From Psoroptes ovis (Eukaryota; Arthropoda; Arachnida; Sarcoptiformes; Psoroptidae), in assembly GCA_002943765.1 (NCBI GenBank), contig PQWQ01000020.1:1-64000 (forward strand): a DNA stretch of 64,000 nucleotides. The letters run 5' to 3'. Position 1 is the first letter of the stretch; the number at the start of each line of letters is the position of its first letter. The notes under the pieces are model-generated. The model searched no databases and was not told where the DNA came from. It was given only the letters and a program-made list of their open reading frames with translations. Positions 1-12,439 of the stretch are shown in pieces. A program made the position numbers and the translations under genes.

Positions 1-2930
1 AAAAAATTGCCAGTCTATTGCCTTTGATTTTTTTGAAAAAATTGCCAGTCTATTGCCTTTGATTTTTTTGAAAAAATTGCCAGTCTATTGCCTTTGATTT
101 TTTTGAAAAAAGATGGCAGTGGATAGCCTTTGATTTTTTTGAAAAAATGCCTTACTATAGCCTTTATTTTTTTGAAAAAATGCAGTATAGCCTTTGATTT
201 TTTTGAAAAATCGCCTTACTATAGCCTTTGATTTTTTTGAAAAAATTGCCTTACTATAGCCTTTGATTTTTTTGAAAAAATTGCCAGTCTATTGCCTTTG
301 ATTTTTTTGGAAAAAATCGCCTTACTATAGCCTTTGATTTTTTTGAAAAAATGCCAGTCTATGCCTTTGATTTTTTTTGAAAAATTGCCAGTCTATTGCC
401 TTTGATTTTTTTGAAAAAAGATGGCAGTGGATAGCCTTTGATTTTTTTTGAAAAATGCCTTACTATAGCCTTTGATTTTTTTGAAAAAATTGCCAGTCTA
501 TTGCCTTTGATTTTTTTGAAAAATCGCCTTATTGCTTTGATTTTTTTAAAAATGCAGTTAGCCTTTGATTTTTTTGAAAAAATTGCCAGTCTATTGCCTT
601 TGATTTTTTGAAAAAATTGCCAGTCTATTGCCTTTGATTTTTTTTGAAAAAATCGCCTTACTATAGCCTTTGATTTTTTTTGGAAAAAATTGCCAGTCTA
701 TTGCCTTTGATTTTTTTTTTTTTTTTTTTTTTTTTTTCTACTATGGCTTTGATTTTTTTGGAAAAAATTGCCAGTCTATTGCCTTTGATTTTTTTGGAAA
801 AAATTGCCAGTCTATTGCCTTTGATTTTTTTGAAAAAGATGGCAGTGGATAGCCTTTGATTTTTTTGAGAAAAATCGCCTTACTATAGCCTTTGATTTTT
901 TTGGAAAAATTGCCAGTCTATTGCCTTTGATTTTTTGAGAAAAATCGCCTTACTATAGCCTTTTATTTTTTTGAAAAAAGATGGCAGTGGATAGCCTTTG
1001 ATTTTTCTGAAAAAAATCGCCTTACTATAGCCTTTGATTTTTTTTGAAAAAATCGCCTTACTATAGTCTTTGATTTTTTTGAAAAAAGATGGCAGTGGAT
1101 AGCCTTTGATTTTTTTTGAAAAACTTGCCTTACTATAGCCTTTGATTTTTTTGGAAAAACTTGCCTTACTATAGCCTTTGATTTTTTTGAAAAAATTGCC
1201 AGTCTATTGCCTTTGATTTTTTTGAAAAAATTGCCAGTCTATTGCCTTTGATTTTTTTGGAAAAAATCGCCTTACTATAGCCTTTGATTTTTTTGGAAAA
1301 AATTGCCAGTCTATTGCCTTTGATTTTTTTGAAAAAATTGCCAGTCTATTGCCTTTGATTTTTTTGGAAAAATTGCCAGTCTATTGCCTTTGATTTTTTT
1401 GAGAAAAATCGCCTTACTATAGCCTTTTATTTTTTTGAAAAAAGATGGCAGTGGATAGCCTTTGATTTTTCTGAAAAAAATCGCCTTACTATAGTCTTTG
1501 ATTTTTTTGAAAAAAGATGGCAGTGGATAGACTTTGATTTTTTTTGAAAAACTTGCCTTACTATAGCCTTTGATTTTTTTTGAAAAAATCGCCTTACTAT
1601 AGTCTTTGATTTTTTTGAAAAAAGATGGCAGTGGATAGACTTTGATTTTTTTTGAAAAACTTGCCTTACTATAGCCTTTGATTTTTTTTGAAAAAATCGC
1701 CTTACTATAGTCTTTGATTTTTTTGAAAAAAGATGGCAGTGGATAGACTTTGATTTTTTTTGAAAAACTTGCCTTACTATAGCCTTTGATTTTTTTTGAA
1801 AAACTTGCCTTACTATAGCCTTTGATTTTTTTGAAAAAATTGCCAGTCTATTGCCTTTGATTTTTTTTAGAAAAATCGCCTTACTATTGCCTTTGATTTT
1901 TTTGGAAAAACTTGCCTTACTATAGCCTTTGATTTTTTTTGAAAAACTTGCCTTACTATAGCCTTTGATTTTTTTGAAAAAATTGCCAGTCTATTGCCTT
2001 TGATTTTTTTTAGAAAAATCGCCTTACTATTGCCTTTGATTTTTTTGAAAAAAGATGGCAGTGGATAGCCTTTGATTTTTTTGAAAAAATTGCCAGTCTA
2101 TTGCCTTTGATTTTTTTGAAAAAAGATGGCAGTGGATAGCCTTTGATTTTTTTTGAAAAACTTGCCTTACTATAGCCTTTGATTTTTTTGGAAAAAATTG
2201 CCAGTCTATTGCCTTTGATTTTTTTGAAAAAATTGCCAGTCTATTGCCTTTGATTTTTTTGAAAAAAGATGGCAGTGGATAGCCTTTGATTTTTTTTAGA
2301 AAAATCGCCTTACTATTGCCTTTGATTTTTTTGGAAAAACTTGCCTTACTATAGCCTTTGATTTTTTTGGAAAAAATTGCCAGTCTATTGCCTTTGATTT
2401 TTTTGAAAAAATTGCCAGTCTATTGCCTTTGATTTTTTTGGAAAAAATTGCCAGTCTATTGCCTTTGATTTTTTTGAAAAAAGATGGCAGTGGATAGCCT
2501 TTGATTTTTTTGAAAAAATTGCCAGTCTATTGCCTTTGATTTTTTTGAAAAAAGATGGCAGTGGATAGCCTTTGATTTTTTTTAGAAAAATCGCCTTACT
2601 ATAGTCTTTGATTTTTTTGAAAAAAGATGGCAGTGGATAGCCTTTGATTTTTTTGAAAAAATTGCCAGTCTATTGCCTTTGATTTTTTTGAAAAAAGATG
2701 GCAGTGGATAGCCTTTGATTTTTTTGAGAAAAATCGCCTTACTATAGCCTTTGATTTTTTTGGAAAAATTGCCAGTCTATTGCCTTTGATTTTTTTGAAA
2801 AAATCGCCTTACTATAGTCTTTGATTTTTTTGAAAAAAGATGGCAGTGGATAGCCTTTGATTTTTTTTGAAAAACTTGCCTTACTATAGCCTTTGATTTT
2901 TTTGAAAAAATTGCCAGTCTATTGCCATTG
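1..2930. repeat. Tandem satellite array, ~35-36 bp monomers in three variants
   Basis: Every monomer shares the block GCCTTTGATTTTTTTGAAAA. The rest comes in three versions: A begins TTGCCAGTCTATTG, B begins GATGGCAGTGGATAG, and C begins TCGCCTTACTATAG (or CTTGCCTTACTATAG). Dividing the length by the period gives roughly 80 copies. The array runs off the left edge of the window, so its true length is unknown. The three versions are interspersed, and in places they form higher-order units (108 bp period from 1481 to about 1800; ~143 bp near 1804-2040). A poly-T expansion lies at 711-737. Copies decay between 2930 and 3020. The shared T-tract followed by an A-tract should favour bent DNA. No coding role is seen; the open frame at 670-852 is only repeat sequence. 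Confidence 0.95.
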
Positions 2931-3167
2931 GATATTTTCAAAAAAAACCGAAATATCTAAGCCTATATTTTTTGGAAATTTTTCAAGAAATCTAAGGCTA
3001 TAGCCTTATTTTTTTGAAAATTGGATTTTATTCATAACATGTACAATTTAAATTTTAAAAAATAGTGGCATTTTTCGGTATATTATATTTAGGAATTGAT
3101 TATTAATTTTAAATAAAGAAAAATTGAGAAATACTTTGGTATGAATTGATAATGATGATCATTTTAT
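2931..3167. other. Satellite edge and FAM43 3' flank
   Basis: Degenerate relics of the satellite core (CTAAGCCTAT, CTATAGCCTTA) continue to about 3020. AT-rich sequence with no gene follows up to the FAM43 stop codon, and probably holds its 3' UTR. Confidence 0.6.
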
Positions 3168-4034
3168 TTACAAATCTAATTTATTCAATTGTCCAGTTGA
3201 TATATGGAAATATTTATGATTAATATTATTGTTATCATCATTGTTATTATGCTCATCATTTGTTGAAAAACATGTTCCATTCATTTGATGATTATTATCA
3301 TTAATAACATCAGATTTATCATTAATATTTTCATCATTTTCATAATCAGATTCTTCTTCAATAATTGAATCTAATTTCGGTGCACTTTGTGAACGCTCCA
3401 ACGGTTGTTTAAAATATTTCGATCCATTGACTAGAAATTTTTTTCGTATCGGTAATCGATTATTCGGTGTTTGTTGTTTTAAATAAATTTCACGACGAAA
3501 TTCTCTTAAAGCATTATATAAACGTATACGAAGCTCATTTGTCATTTGATTTGCTTGATCTACACGTTTGCATAGCACTGCATGACAACGTAATTCAGGT
3601 TTACCACGCTTTCCAACGTGACGATATATCCATAAAAAGACACGTGGATGTGTTGATGTATTGGTTACATATGTTATTTTGTTTGACCAATATTCGATAT
3701 TACCCAATTCTCTAGTATAAACTTTAAGGCCAGAATTACAGATTGTTATTTTCATTTTGGTCAAAGCTTTTTTTCCTTTACGTTTCTCATAATTTTTCCA
3801 CAATAAATTCAATGGTGTCTCAATAAATTGATCACCTTTCGACCAAAATGTCGGTACATTACCTAAATATGTTACATGATAGGTTAAATCACCACGATTT
3901 ATTGTGATCGATTGTTTTTGCCAAAATTTTAATCTTGAACGCAAATCAGTTAGCCATATGTTGAAATTACGATTCGATTGAAACCATTTTGAAAATGAAA
4001 ATAATTTTATAACAGATTCAAACATTATTTTCAT
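3168..4034 (-). CDS. FAM43: FAM43 family protein (PID/PTB domain)
   Basis: A 288-residue protein in one exon. FAM43A/B proteins are poorly characterised and carry a phosphotyrosine-interaction (PID/PTB) fold. Diagnostic blocks are YLGNVPTFWSKGD (about residues 56-68), ITYVTNTSTHPRVFLWIYRH, ELRCHAVL, and above all LERSQSAPKLDSIIEE near residue 220, which matches the signature seen in vertebrate FAM43. The C-terminal quarter is acidic and Asn-rich, a common feature of this genome. Two in-frame Met codons (4034 and 4025) could start it; the first is used here. It is divergent from DHX35, with about 630 bp between them. The molecular function is not known to me. Confidence 0.9.
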   Translation of the reverse strand: MKIMFESVIKLFSFSKWFQSNRNFNIWLTDLRSRLKFWQKQSITINRGDLTYHVTYLGNVPTFWSKGDQFIETPLNLLWKNYEKRKGKKALTKMKITICNSGLKVYTRELGNIEYWSNKITYVTNTSTHPRVFLWIYRHVGKRGKPELRCHAVLCKRVDQANQMTNELRIRLYNALREFRREIYLKQQTPNNRLPIRKKFLVNGSKYFKQPLERSQSAPKLDSIIEEESDYENDENINDKSDVINDNNHQMNGTCFSTNDEHNNNDDNNNINHKYFHISTGQLNKLDL

Positions 4035-4665
4035 GAGATTTATAGAAAATTATCATTTTCTTTATAATTTTATTCGTTATTTATGATGATGATTGATGAA
4101 AGAATATTTAACGATGAAAATTCGGGTACAGATTAATATATAAATAAGCATGTGGAATAAAAGCACCTAGAATGGGAAAAAAGGCATTAGAATATTAGTC
4201 TGTTTCAAACAAAATAGACCAGAGAATTGGACTTACTTTGATGGGTCATCACATAGTGGGTTGATTGGTACATTAATTCATATCACCAATTATGTTTACA
4301 TTATAATATCATCTTCGAAATTTCAGCTGCATGGCGAGGTAATCATTAGTAATCATTGAGTTTTGTTTGAAATCGATTACAGCTGCATTTTGTTTCGAAG
4401 ATTTGTGAATATACAAATATAAATCTACAATCAAAATGCAATTAAAATGAACAGAAAAAATCTGAAAACTCAAACAAAACAAAAAAAAACTGTAAATAAA
4501 AGTTTTAACAAAAAAAAAAAAAAAAAAAATATGCAAATCGAAACGTTCATAAAGGACGACTTTGAATTTTTTTAAAAATTTTTATTGTTTATTTTTTTGA
4601 ATTAAAAATTAAGATATTCTGGACAATTTTTGAACAAAATCGGTTGGAAATCTGACATTTAGATC
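4035..4665. other. Divergent intergenic region FAM43/DHX35
   Basis: Promoter space for two divergent genes. It contains a poly-A run at 4510-4529 and, at 4544-4559, the 16-base element CGTTCATAAAGGACGA, which recurs in reverse orientation upstream of DDX51. Nothing else is recognised. Confidence 0.6.
4544..4559 (+). promoter_or_regulatory. Shared 16-base upstream element, copy 1
   Basis: CGTTCATAAAGGACGA lies 107 bp upstream of the DHX35 start codon. Its exact reverse complement lies at 15220-15235, 58 bp upstream of the DDX51 start. A shared promoter element is an inference; chance or remnant-repeat origin is possible. Confidence 0.35.
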
Positions 4666-6892
4666 ATGTCTGACGGTAATTATGATCATTAATGGTGCTA
4701 TAATTCAATAATTTATTTGCTCATATTTATTTCCAGAAAAATTAAAATCAATGAATGAAGATCGTAGTGAAAATGATTTCGATTATCCAACACATAATTC
4801 CATAATTGGTCATCATAATAAATCAAACATTTCGATTGAACAACAACGATTACGATTACCGATCCATAATGTAAGCTGTGATATGATCTCAAACTACCAT
4901 ACTAATTTTGAAAATGTTATTTCAGTTTAAAAATCATATAATTTATTTGTTGGAAAAATATCAAGTATTAATCATTATCGGTGAAACTGGATGCGGTAAA
5001 AGTACACAATTACCACAATATTTATATGAAAATGCATATTTAAATAATAATAAAGTGATTGGCATAACACAACCAAGACGTATAGCAACAATATCATTAG
5101 CATGTAGAGTAGCTGAAGAAATGAATTTAAATTTAGGCGAACAAATTGGCTATTCCATCCGGTTCGAAGATAATTATGATGAAAATATGACCAAAATAAA
5201 ATTTATGACCGAAGGTATATTGATACGTGAAATGATGAATGATCCATTGTTGACAAAATATTCGATAATCATCATTGATGAAGCACATGAACGATCAGTG
5301 AATACAGATATATTATTATCTTTACTAAAAAAAATTATTAAAAAACGTTTGGATTTAAAATTGATTATATCATCAGCTACACTTGAAAGTGAATCAATTT
5401 GTAAATATTTCAATACAATCAATGGAAAGCAAACCGATAGATGTACAGTGTTGTGTATTGATGGACGAGCATATCCAGTCGAAATAAATTATCTCATTGA
5501 ACCGACAGCAAATTATGTACAAGAATCAATTGAAACTGTGAAAAAGATACATGAAAATTATCCAAACGGTGATATATTAGTATTTTTAACTGGTCAAGAA
5601 GAAATTGAAGAAGTTGTCGAGGAAATATTTCAATATTCAAAAGATTTGAAAAGTAATTAATTTTTGATTCGATTATAATCGATTTTCATTCGTTTTCTTT
5701 GCCTCTAATAATAGATAAATATGAAAATTATAAAAAATTATTAGTATTTCCATTATATGCATCATTACCGACAAATGAACAGGTGAAAATATTTCAAATA
5801 TTACCGCCTCATATTCGTAAAGTGATTGTCTCGACAAACATTGCCGAAGCTTCGATAACCATACCGAACATATCTTTTGTTGTTGATTGTGGTTTTGTAA
5901 AAATAAGACATTTCAATACAAAATCGGCAACTGATTCATTGATGATTGTACCGATCACTAAAGCATCGGCTGAACAACGTTCAGGACGTGCTGGCCGCCA
6001 TAAATCTGGTTTCACTTTTCGTTTATATACGGAAAAAGAATTTAAAAAATTGTCCGATTTTACTTCACCAGAAATTGAACGTATTTCACTGTCATCAACC
6101 ATATTACAGCTAAAAGCATTAGGCATTGATAATATTGTTAAATATGATTTTCTTACACCACCACCATCGAAAAATATAATAGCTGCATTCGATATATTGT
6201 TTGCATTAAAAGCCATTAATGATGATGGATCATTAACAGATCCATTAGGTATGCAAATGGCAGAATTTCCATTGAATCCTACATTTTCAAAAATGTTATT
6301 AATATCTGAACAATTTGGTTGTAGTGAAGAAATATTGACGATAACATCAATGTTACAAGTACAAAATATATTCACATATCCAACACAAGGACAACGTGCA
6401 CAACAAGCAAGACGTGCAAAATATAATCTTTCAGTTGAAGAAGGTGATTTGATTACATATTTGAATATTTATAATCAATTTCAACAACAATCACAAATAC
6501 GTAGTTGGTCGGATAAAAATTATTTACATTATAAAGGTCTATTACGTGCCGTTGAAATACGTAATCGACTGAAACATTTGTTGAAACGTTTTAAAATTCA
6601 ATTGAAATCAAGCGATAATATTGAATCAATATTAAAATGTATTGTTTCAGGTTTTTTTACGAATGCAGCAAAATTGCATGAAGATGGTATTTATCGTACA
6701 ATACGTGGTGATTATGAATTATACATACATCCAACATCGGTATTATATACAGTGAAACGCTTACCAAAATTTGTTATATTTACTGAAGTAATTAAACATA
6801 CCACCAAAGATTATATGAAAGATATAACAGTGATAAAACCAAATTGGTTATATGAATTAGCACCACATTATTATGAATATGGATCTAAATGA
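4666..6892 (+). CDS. DHX35: DEAH-box RNA helicase DHX35
   Basis: Exons 4666-4675, 4737-4870, 4926-5652 and 5715-6892 join in phase to a 682-residue protein (human DHX35 is about 700). DHX35 is an SF2 DEAH/RHA helicase associated with late spliceosomes. Motif I GETGCGKST is at about 67-75, Ia TQPRR, II DEAH at about 166-169, III SAT, IV FLTGQEE, V STNIAEASIT and VI QRSGRAGR. The helicase-associated and OB-fold C-terminus ends with WLYELAPHYYE. The leader SIEQQRLRLPIHNFKNHI resembles the DHX35 leader and separates it from DHX8/15/38. The tiny first exon (ATGTCTGACG) is supported by phase and by the GT/AG pair only. It is convergent with the MTSS1-like gene. Confidence 0.93.
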
Positions 6893-7446
6893 TTGAATGC
6901 TTCAAAGTCAAACCTCTATGTATTTATAAATTCTTCATTGATTTTTCATGTTTATCAAATCAAAAGTTTAATTTTTTCTTGAAATTCACACACATACACC
7001 ACAATAAAAGAAAAAAGAATGCTCGAAAATCTTGTATACAAAAATAATTGAAGACAAGAGTCAATGATCAAATGGGTCAATACATCACAAAAAACCAAGA
7101 AATAAACGAATTTTTGAATGTGGATACAAAGTAAATGAGTTGATGTTTGAATATTTGGATCAATAAATAAATATATAATCAATCAGACCAATCTAAGATG
7201 ATTTTAGACGAAAATTAAATAATAATAAGTATTACCTGTGTGTGTGTTTGTCAATTTACGTCAATTAAATAAAATAAATAAATATTTATATCAAGGATTA
7301 TGATGATGATGATTATGATTAGATTAAGTTTATATGTTGTTATCGATTATGGATAATTGATTTTGGAGAAGAATATACCATATTCCAAAACGATTTATAG
7401 CTAAAAATAGACAAATAAAAGGAAAGAATTAAAATTTCGAATTGGA
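6893..7446. other. Convergent intergenic region DHX35/MTSS1
   Basis: AT-rich 3' flanks of two convergent genes. It has a short GT run near 7238-7250 and ATG/GAT triplet runs near 7300. No additional coding sequence was found; in particular no WH2-like exon for the MTSS1 homologue on the minus strand. Confidence 0.5.
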
Positions 7447-10400
7447 TTAAATAAATAAACAAACTTTATTAAAGAAACCATTCATTTGTTGTTGTTGTTG
7501 ATTATAATAATATGATCTTGATGCTGATGATGATTGATTATCATTTGTATAGAAATTTGTGCCATATAAATTATTTAATTCACGCTGTAATTGATTACGA
7601 CTAGCATATATTGGTTGTTGTGTTGAATTTGTTTGTATTTCAACCACTTGAAATGTATGTTGTTGTTGTTGATTTGAATTATTTGTTGATAAATTCAATG
7701 AACTTGAAAATATACGATTTTGATTTTTCATTGAATTATTATTATTTGTATTATTGCTATTCATTTGTTCAATTGTATTCAATTCTGGTACCGATTGTTT
7801 ACGTTGTAGCGCGGTGGATGCTGCTGCTTTTGCTATTTCATTCATTTGTTGTTGATGTGCATTCAGCTGTTGATTATGTTGATGATGATGATGATGTTTA
7901 TTCAATAATGTTTGACTTAATTTATCGATAAAACTTTCATTATTAAGACTATTCGAAACAATATAACCATTATTTTTTTCAATGGAATTTTTACGACTAG
8001 ATGAACGTGATGCAGATTGACTACGATGAGAATGACGATTATGTTTGCCTTGAAAAAATAAAGAGTTTAGAATGATCAATATGAAATTAATCATCGAAAT
8101 GAATTTACCTGGAATTGGAATACTTGAAATAATTGAATTATTATCATCATTACGGCCACCACTAGATGAGGATGAATTTCTACGTTTTGACATTTTAACA
8201 TTATTTTGATGCTGTTGATGATGATGATATGCAACTAATGGTGATTGACTTAATTTCGAATTTAATGTTTCCAAAAATTCACGATGTACATTTGTTATTT
8301 TATTGTATTGCTGTTGTTGATGATGTTGTTGTTGTGATTGATTAGTATTATTACTATTATTATTATTAGTGTTGTTTTGTGCTATTGGAATAGCCGATGA
8401 TGTTGTTGAATTATCAGCAATAAATGCTTCAGGTGGTGGTGCAGGCAATGGTAATTGTGATTGATCATCTAAATCTATTGATTTAATTGTCAAGTTTGAT
8501 TGCGGTTGTTGATTATTGAAATTTTCAAATAATTTCTTGACATTTTTATAATCATGCTTATCATCATTGTTTTCGGATTTATTTTCATCATTATTACTTT
8601 CTTTATTGTTATTATTATTATTATTTGATGATTGCTTCAAGATATTATTTAAATTTGAAAAATCAGAATTTTTCAAGGTGAAATTAATATCATTCATTGA
8701 TTTTGTCAATACATTTATTTCATCATATAATGAGGAATTTTTCAGTGATAAATTCTGATCAATATTTTGATTTTGATCATCATCAGTGCTGATACGATTA
8801 TTTTCATAATTTTTTCTCAATGTACTCATCGTGATTGCATTCGGATTCGATAGCGAAGATGTACGACGTACTGGTGGTAATGGTGGTGGCTTATTAGGCT
8901 TCGGAGGATTTTTATATGAATTATTATTTGTGAATGTATTATTATCATTATTAGTCGGTGTAATCGAACCATCTGATTCATGGTTCGCTGTGGTTGTCGA
9001 TGATGATGATGGCAATAAAAATGATTGTGATGATGTTGAATCATCATTTTTACTTTGATACAATGATGATGTTTGAGTATCTTCAGTGTCATTATTTTTA
9101 TTCTGTATTTGATTATATGAATTTAAAAATGGATTAGTTGATGTTATTTTGATTGTTTTAGTTGTCTTAGTAGAATGGTCATTCGTATCATTGTTTGAAG
9201 AAGCGATTGAATCAATTTGAAATTGTAATTCATCATTGGAATTGCTATTATTGTATTTTTTATTGATCAAATTATTTTCCGAATATGATGAACCATATGT
9301 GAACTGGAAAAAAAAATTTAAAGTCAATTAAATTCGAAACAAATTATCTACAAACGACATACCTGTGAATTTTCGGCCGGTGAACGTGGTGTGGAAAAAT
9401 ATTTATTCGATTGTTGATTATGATATGCATGATGTGGATGATGATTATGATATGATAAATAATTTGAAATTGAATTGTTATTGATAGTTGATGATGATGA
9501 ATTATAGCTTGATATTGAACACATACTTGATTTTCTTGAACCTAATGAACTTGGTGAACTAGGTGGTGTGTTATGATGATGTGAATGATAATTTTGATAG
9601 AATGGATTTGATAATGCAAATTTTGTTGTTTCATTTTTATTTAATTTTAAATTTGTAATGACTTGTTCACATGATGGCGGTAAATCGAATGGATCATTCG
9701 ATAATTGTATTAATGAATCCATTATTTCTTGTATATGTGATATTTCACTAATCATAGATATTTCTTCTTCAATAAATGGTTGTAAAAATTTTATCAATAA
9801 ACAAAAATGGCTACGTTCTTCTATCAATGCACGACGTAAAGATTTTTTTTCCAATTCTTCTAACATTAATAAACGTTCATTACATTCGATTTCTGAATCT
9901 AATGATCTAGTCAACGAAGATGTTGATTTATGATGATAATTACTATTATGATGTGAATGACCACCACCAATCGTACCGTAAATACTTTTAGCATTTAATG
10001 TATCAAAAAAATCAAATTTACTTTTACTGAATGAACGTGATGAATGTTTTTTGTTAGTACGATTATTATTATTCAGATTAGTTGAACCTATATTATTACT
10101 ATTATTTGTATTATTATTACCGATTGATGATGAATTCAATAGCGTTGAATCATAGAATTGTCGTTTTTTAAATTCTTGCCGTAAACGTTTCAATTCTTTC
10201 GTTCTTTCTTTATCCAATGTGACCGTAGTTTTTTTCCATTCTTCAACACGTTCTTGCAGTGGTAATATTAAACAATCATAAAATGTTGTATTGAATGATT
10301 TCAGTTTTGCTTCAACTGAACGTTGACGTAAACATAGCCGTGTTAGTGCTGTACCGATTTCTTTCGTACCACCACGTGTTGTCGTAGCCATATCGGCAAT

Positions 10401-10659
10401 TTTTTGAAATGAATCTAAAAATGCTGTCGATGCCAATATTGTTGATTTAAGATTTGTATGAAATTTTGTTGCTTTCAATATAAAATCATCCCATGTTGAT
10501 GATCCATTCTAAATATTTTGAAAATGTCAAATTTCATAAATTAATTATTTCATTATTATGAATTCGATAATTCAACCAAACCTTTAAATCATTGATAATT
10601 ATTTGAAAAAGGCCACCAAGTACATTACAATCATGTTCAGTTATTGTTGATTGTTCCAT
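7447..10659 (-). CDS. MTSS1: MTSS1/MIM-like I-BAR (IMD) protein
   Basis: Exons 10659-10582, 10508-9363, 9303-8109 and 8048-7447 give 1006 residues. The first ~260 residues are the IMD (inverse BAR) domain, which binds PIP2 membranes and actin and makes outward protrusions. Recognisable blocks are FLDSFQKIADMATTTRGG, EIGTALTRLCLRQRSVEAK, ALIEERSHFC, FIEEEISM, and the serine patch TPPSSPSSLGSRKSS that follows the IMD in MIM proteins. The remainder is low-complexity Ser/Asn/Gln/His with one proline-rich stretch, KPNKPPPLPPVRR, a possible SH3 ligand. The C-terminal WH2 actin-binding motif of vertebrate MIM is not visible; the frame ends at KVCLFI. That last exon end is the least certain part of the model. 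Confidence 0.87.
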
Positions 10660-12439
10660 GATTAATCGTAGAATTAATTCAAACGTAGTTTAAATGCAAA
10701 GGAAGACAATTTATCAAATAAAATATCAAAAATATACGTATTTCAATGCTGATGATTTTATCTTTTTCACTTTTTCAAATTTCAAAAAGGTTATACACTT
10801 GACAAAGAGGGTATGACAAACTGCTGAATATTCACTAACCAACACACACACACAAACACACACTGAATCGACAAATTGTCTTTAAAGTCACGAAAAAAGA
10901 TTTTTTTTTCGATTCGATTTGTTTTGTTGGTAATTTTTCAAACATACAAATCTACTATATGACTTTGCATTGATTTCGTTTGAATGTATGGATCGTCTTT
11001 TGACTAATGATGATATGTTTTGTACGATTCGATTGTTGAAAATTGAAAAAAATCAAAAAAATCAAAACAAAATCTTTTGAAATCTATTGGAAAAAAAAAG
11101 TTATTGAAATATATATCAATATCGACTTATATAAACACCAACAAAGCAATATGAATACATACCAAAAAATATTTGTTTAGTTTTGATGGTTCATAATAAT
11201 AATAACGGGAAACCAAAAACACATATAGAAGTCTACGAACCATTTGTATTGTATCACTTTATTGTGCTGTATTGTTTATGAAAATGTACCGTTATGGTTT
11301 TAGTTTTATTATATACGCGTTCCAACATTTGTTTTCATCATTAAATAGTTTGGAAATAGTTTCGTGTTGGTTGGTCGATCAGTTGGTTGGCTGATTGGTT
11401 GGTAGGTTTGGTTTGGTTTTCACTTTTTTCATTTATTTGTGTACATTGAATATGTTCACAAAAAATTCAAATTTGAAATATCCGAAATCATCAACAACAA
11501 CAACAACGGTTCATATTTCGTTTGTTCATATTTCCAATATTCTCAGTGGTTTACCATGTTTTAAATTGATTCTGTATGGAAATGGAACCGAAAATATATA
11601 TACTTAAGTTGATGTATTCATTCAAAAACAGGCAAAGAATATTTATTATATATATCAATGAGTATTCGTTGCTGCTCCGGATTCTTTATATTCAATGATG
11701 ATAATGATGATAATGTTCTAAATATATAGAATTACATTGAGCATTATTCTCGTTCTAAGTTGGTCGTCGGGTTTATTTTCTATATATAAACAACATGTAT
11801 TCATGTTCATTAAAACCATTATACAATAAGTTAAATCGATAATGATTTAAGAATTCTTTGATTTCGGTTAAAACAGGAATATTCTTGCAAGATTCGCTGT
11901 GTGTATTTCTGTTTTTTTGAAAGTATTTTCTTGAGCAAAAATAAATAATTATTCGTTGATTATTATTCTTGAATTGAACTTGTTCAAATTTATAAGACAT
12001 TAATTCATGTGAAATGGATAAATACATTGATGTCATGTAAATGCAATGTTCTTAATTGAATGGATTTCATTTCCAATAATTATTATTATTTCTATTTACA
12101 ATAAATAACTCCTTTATTTATTTCTTTTAATTTGAAATCATGTCTTAATTCTTGCGTTTAATTAGGGCTATATTTAGCCAAACATAATATTTGATTATAA
12201 TAAGACATGGAAGACATTTTTTGTAATTAATAGTAATTGATGACCTAGTATTACATATATTTTTTTTTCTTTTGAGAATTAAGGATTATTATTTACATGA
12301 ATTGAAAAAAAATGTGAATCAAAGATCTGTGTAAATCCTTTGACTATAATTTTTTCGAGAATCGTCATTCGATATCATTATCATAAGATTATCTTTATAT
12401 AAAATTCAATTCAATTCAAACTTCAAATATTCATGAGTA
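10660..12439. other. Intergenic, MTSS1 upstream / NFS1 downstream
   Basis: 1.8 kb of AT-rich sequence with short CA repeats (10845-10863) and poly-T tracts. It probably holds the MTSS1 promoter and 5' UTR exons and the NFS1 3' UTR. The open frames at 11395-11607 and 11773-12036 look random in composition. No RNA gene was recognised. Confidence 0.5.

Noticed and set aside
670..852. 60-residue open frame inside the left-edge array
   Set aside because: It only reads through satellite monomers and a poly-T tract; the repeated GKNCQSIAFDFF is the repeat translated.
1..2930. Regular repeats resembling a CRISPR array
   Set aside because: Monomers are directly adjacent with related variable halves, no unique spacers and no cas genes; the surrounding genes are spliced eukaryotic ones.
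5809..6375. 188-residue frame antisense to DHX35
   Set aside because: It overlaps conserved helicase motifs on the other strand; no independent support.
7611..9092. Frames antisense to or overlapping the MTSS1 exons (e.g. 7611-7931, 8826-9092)
   Set aside because: They are shadows of Gln/Asn/His triplet runs in the real gene and lack any domain-like composition.
11395..12036. Two short frames in the MTSS1/NFS1 gap
   Set aside because: AT-driven composition, no splice partners and no recognisable family.
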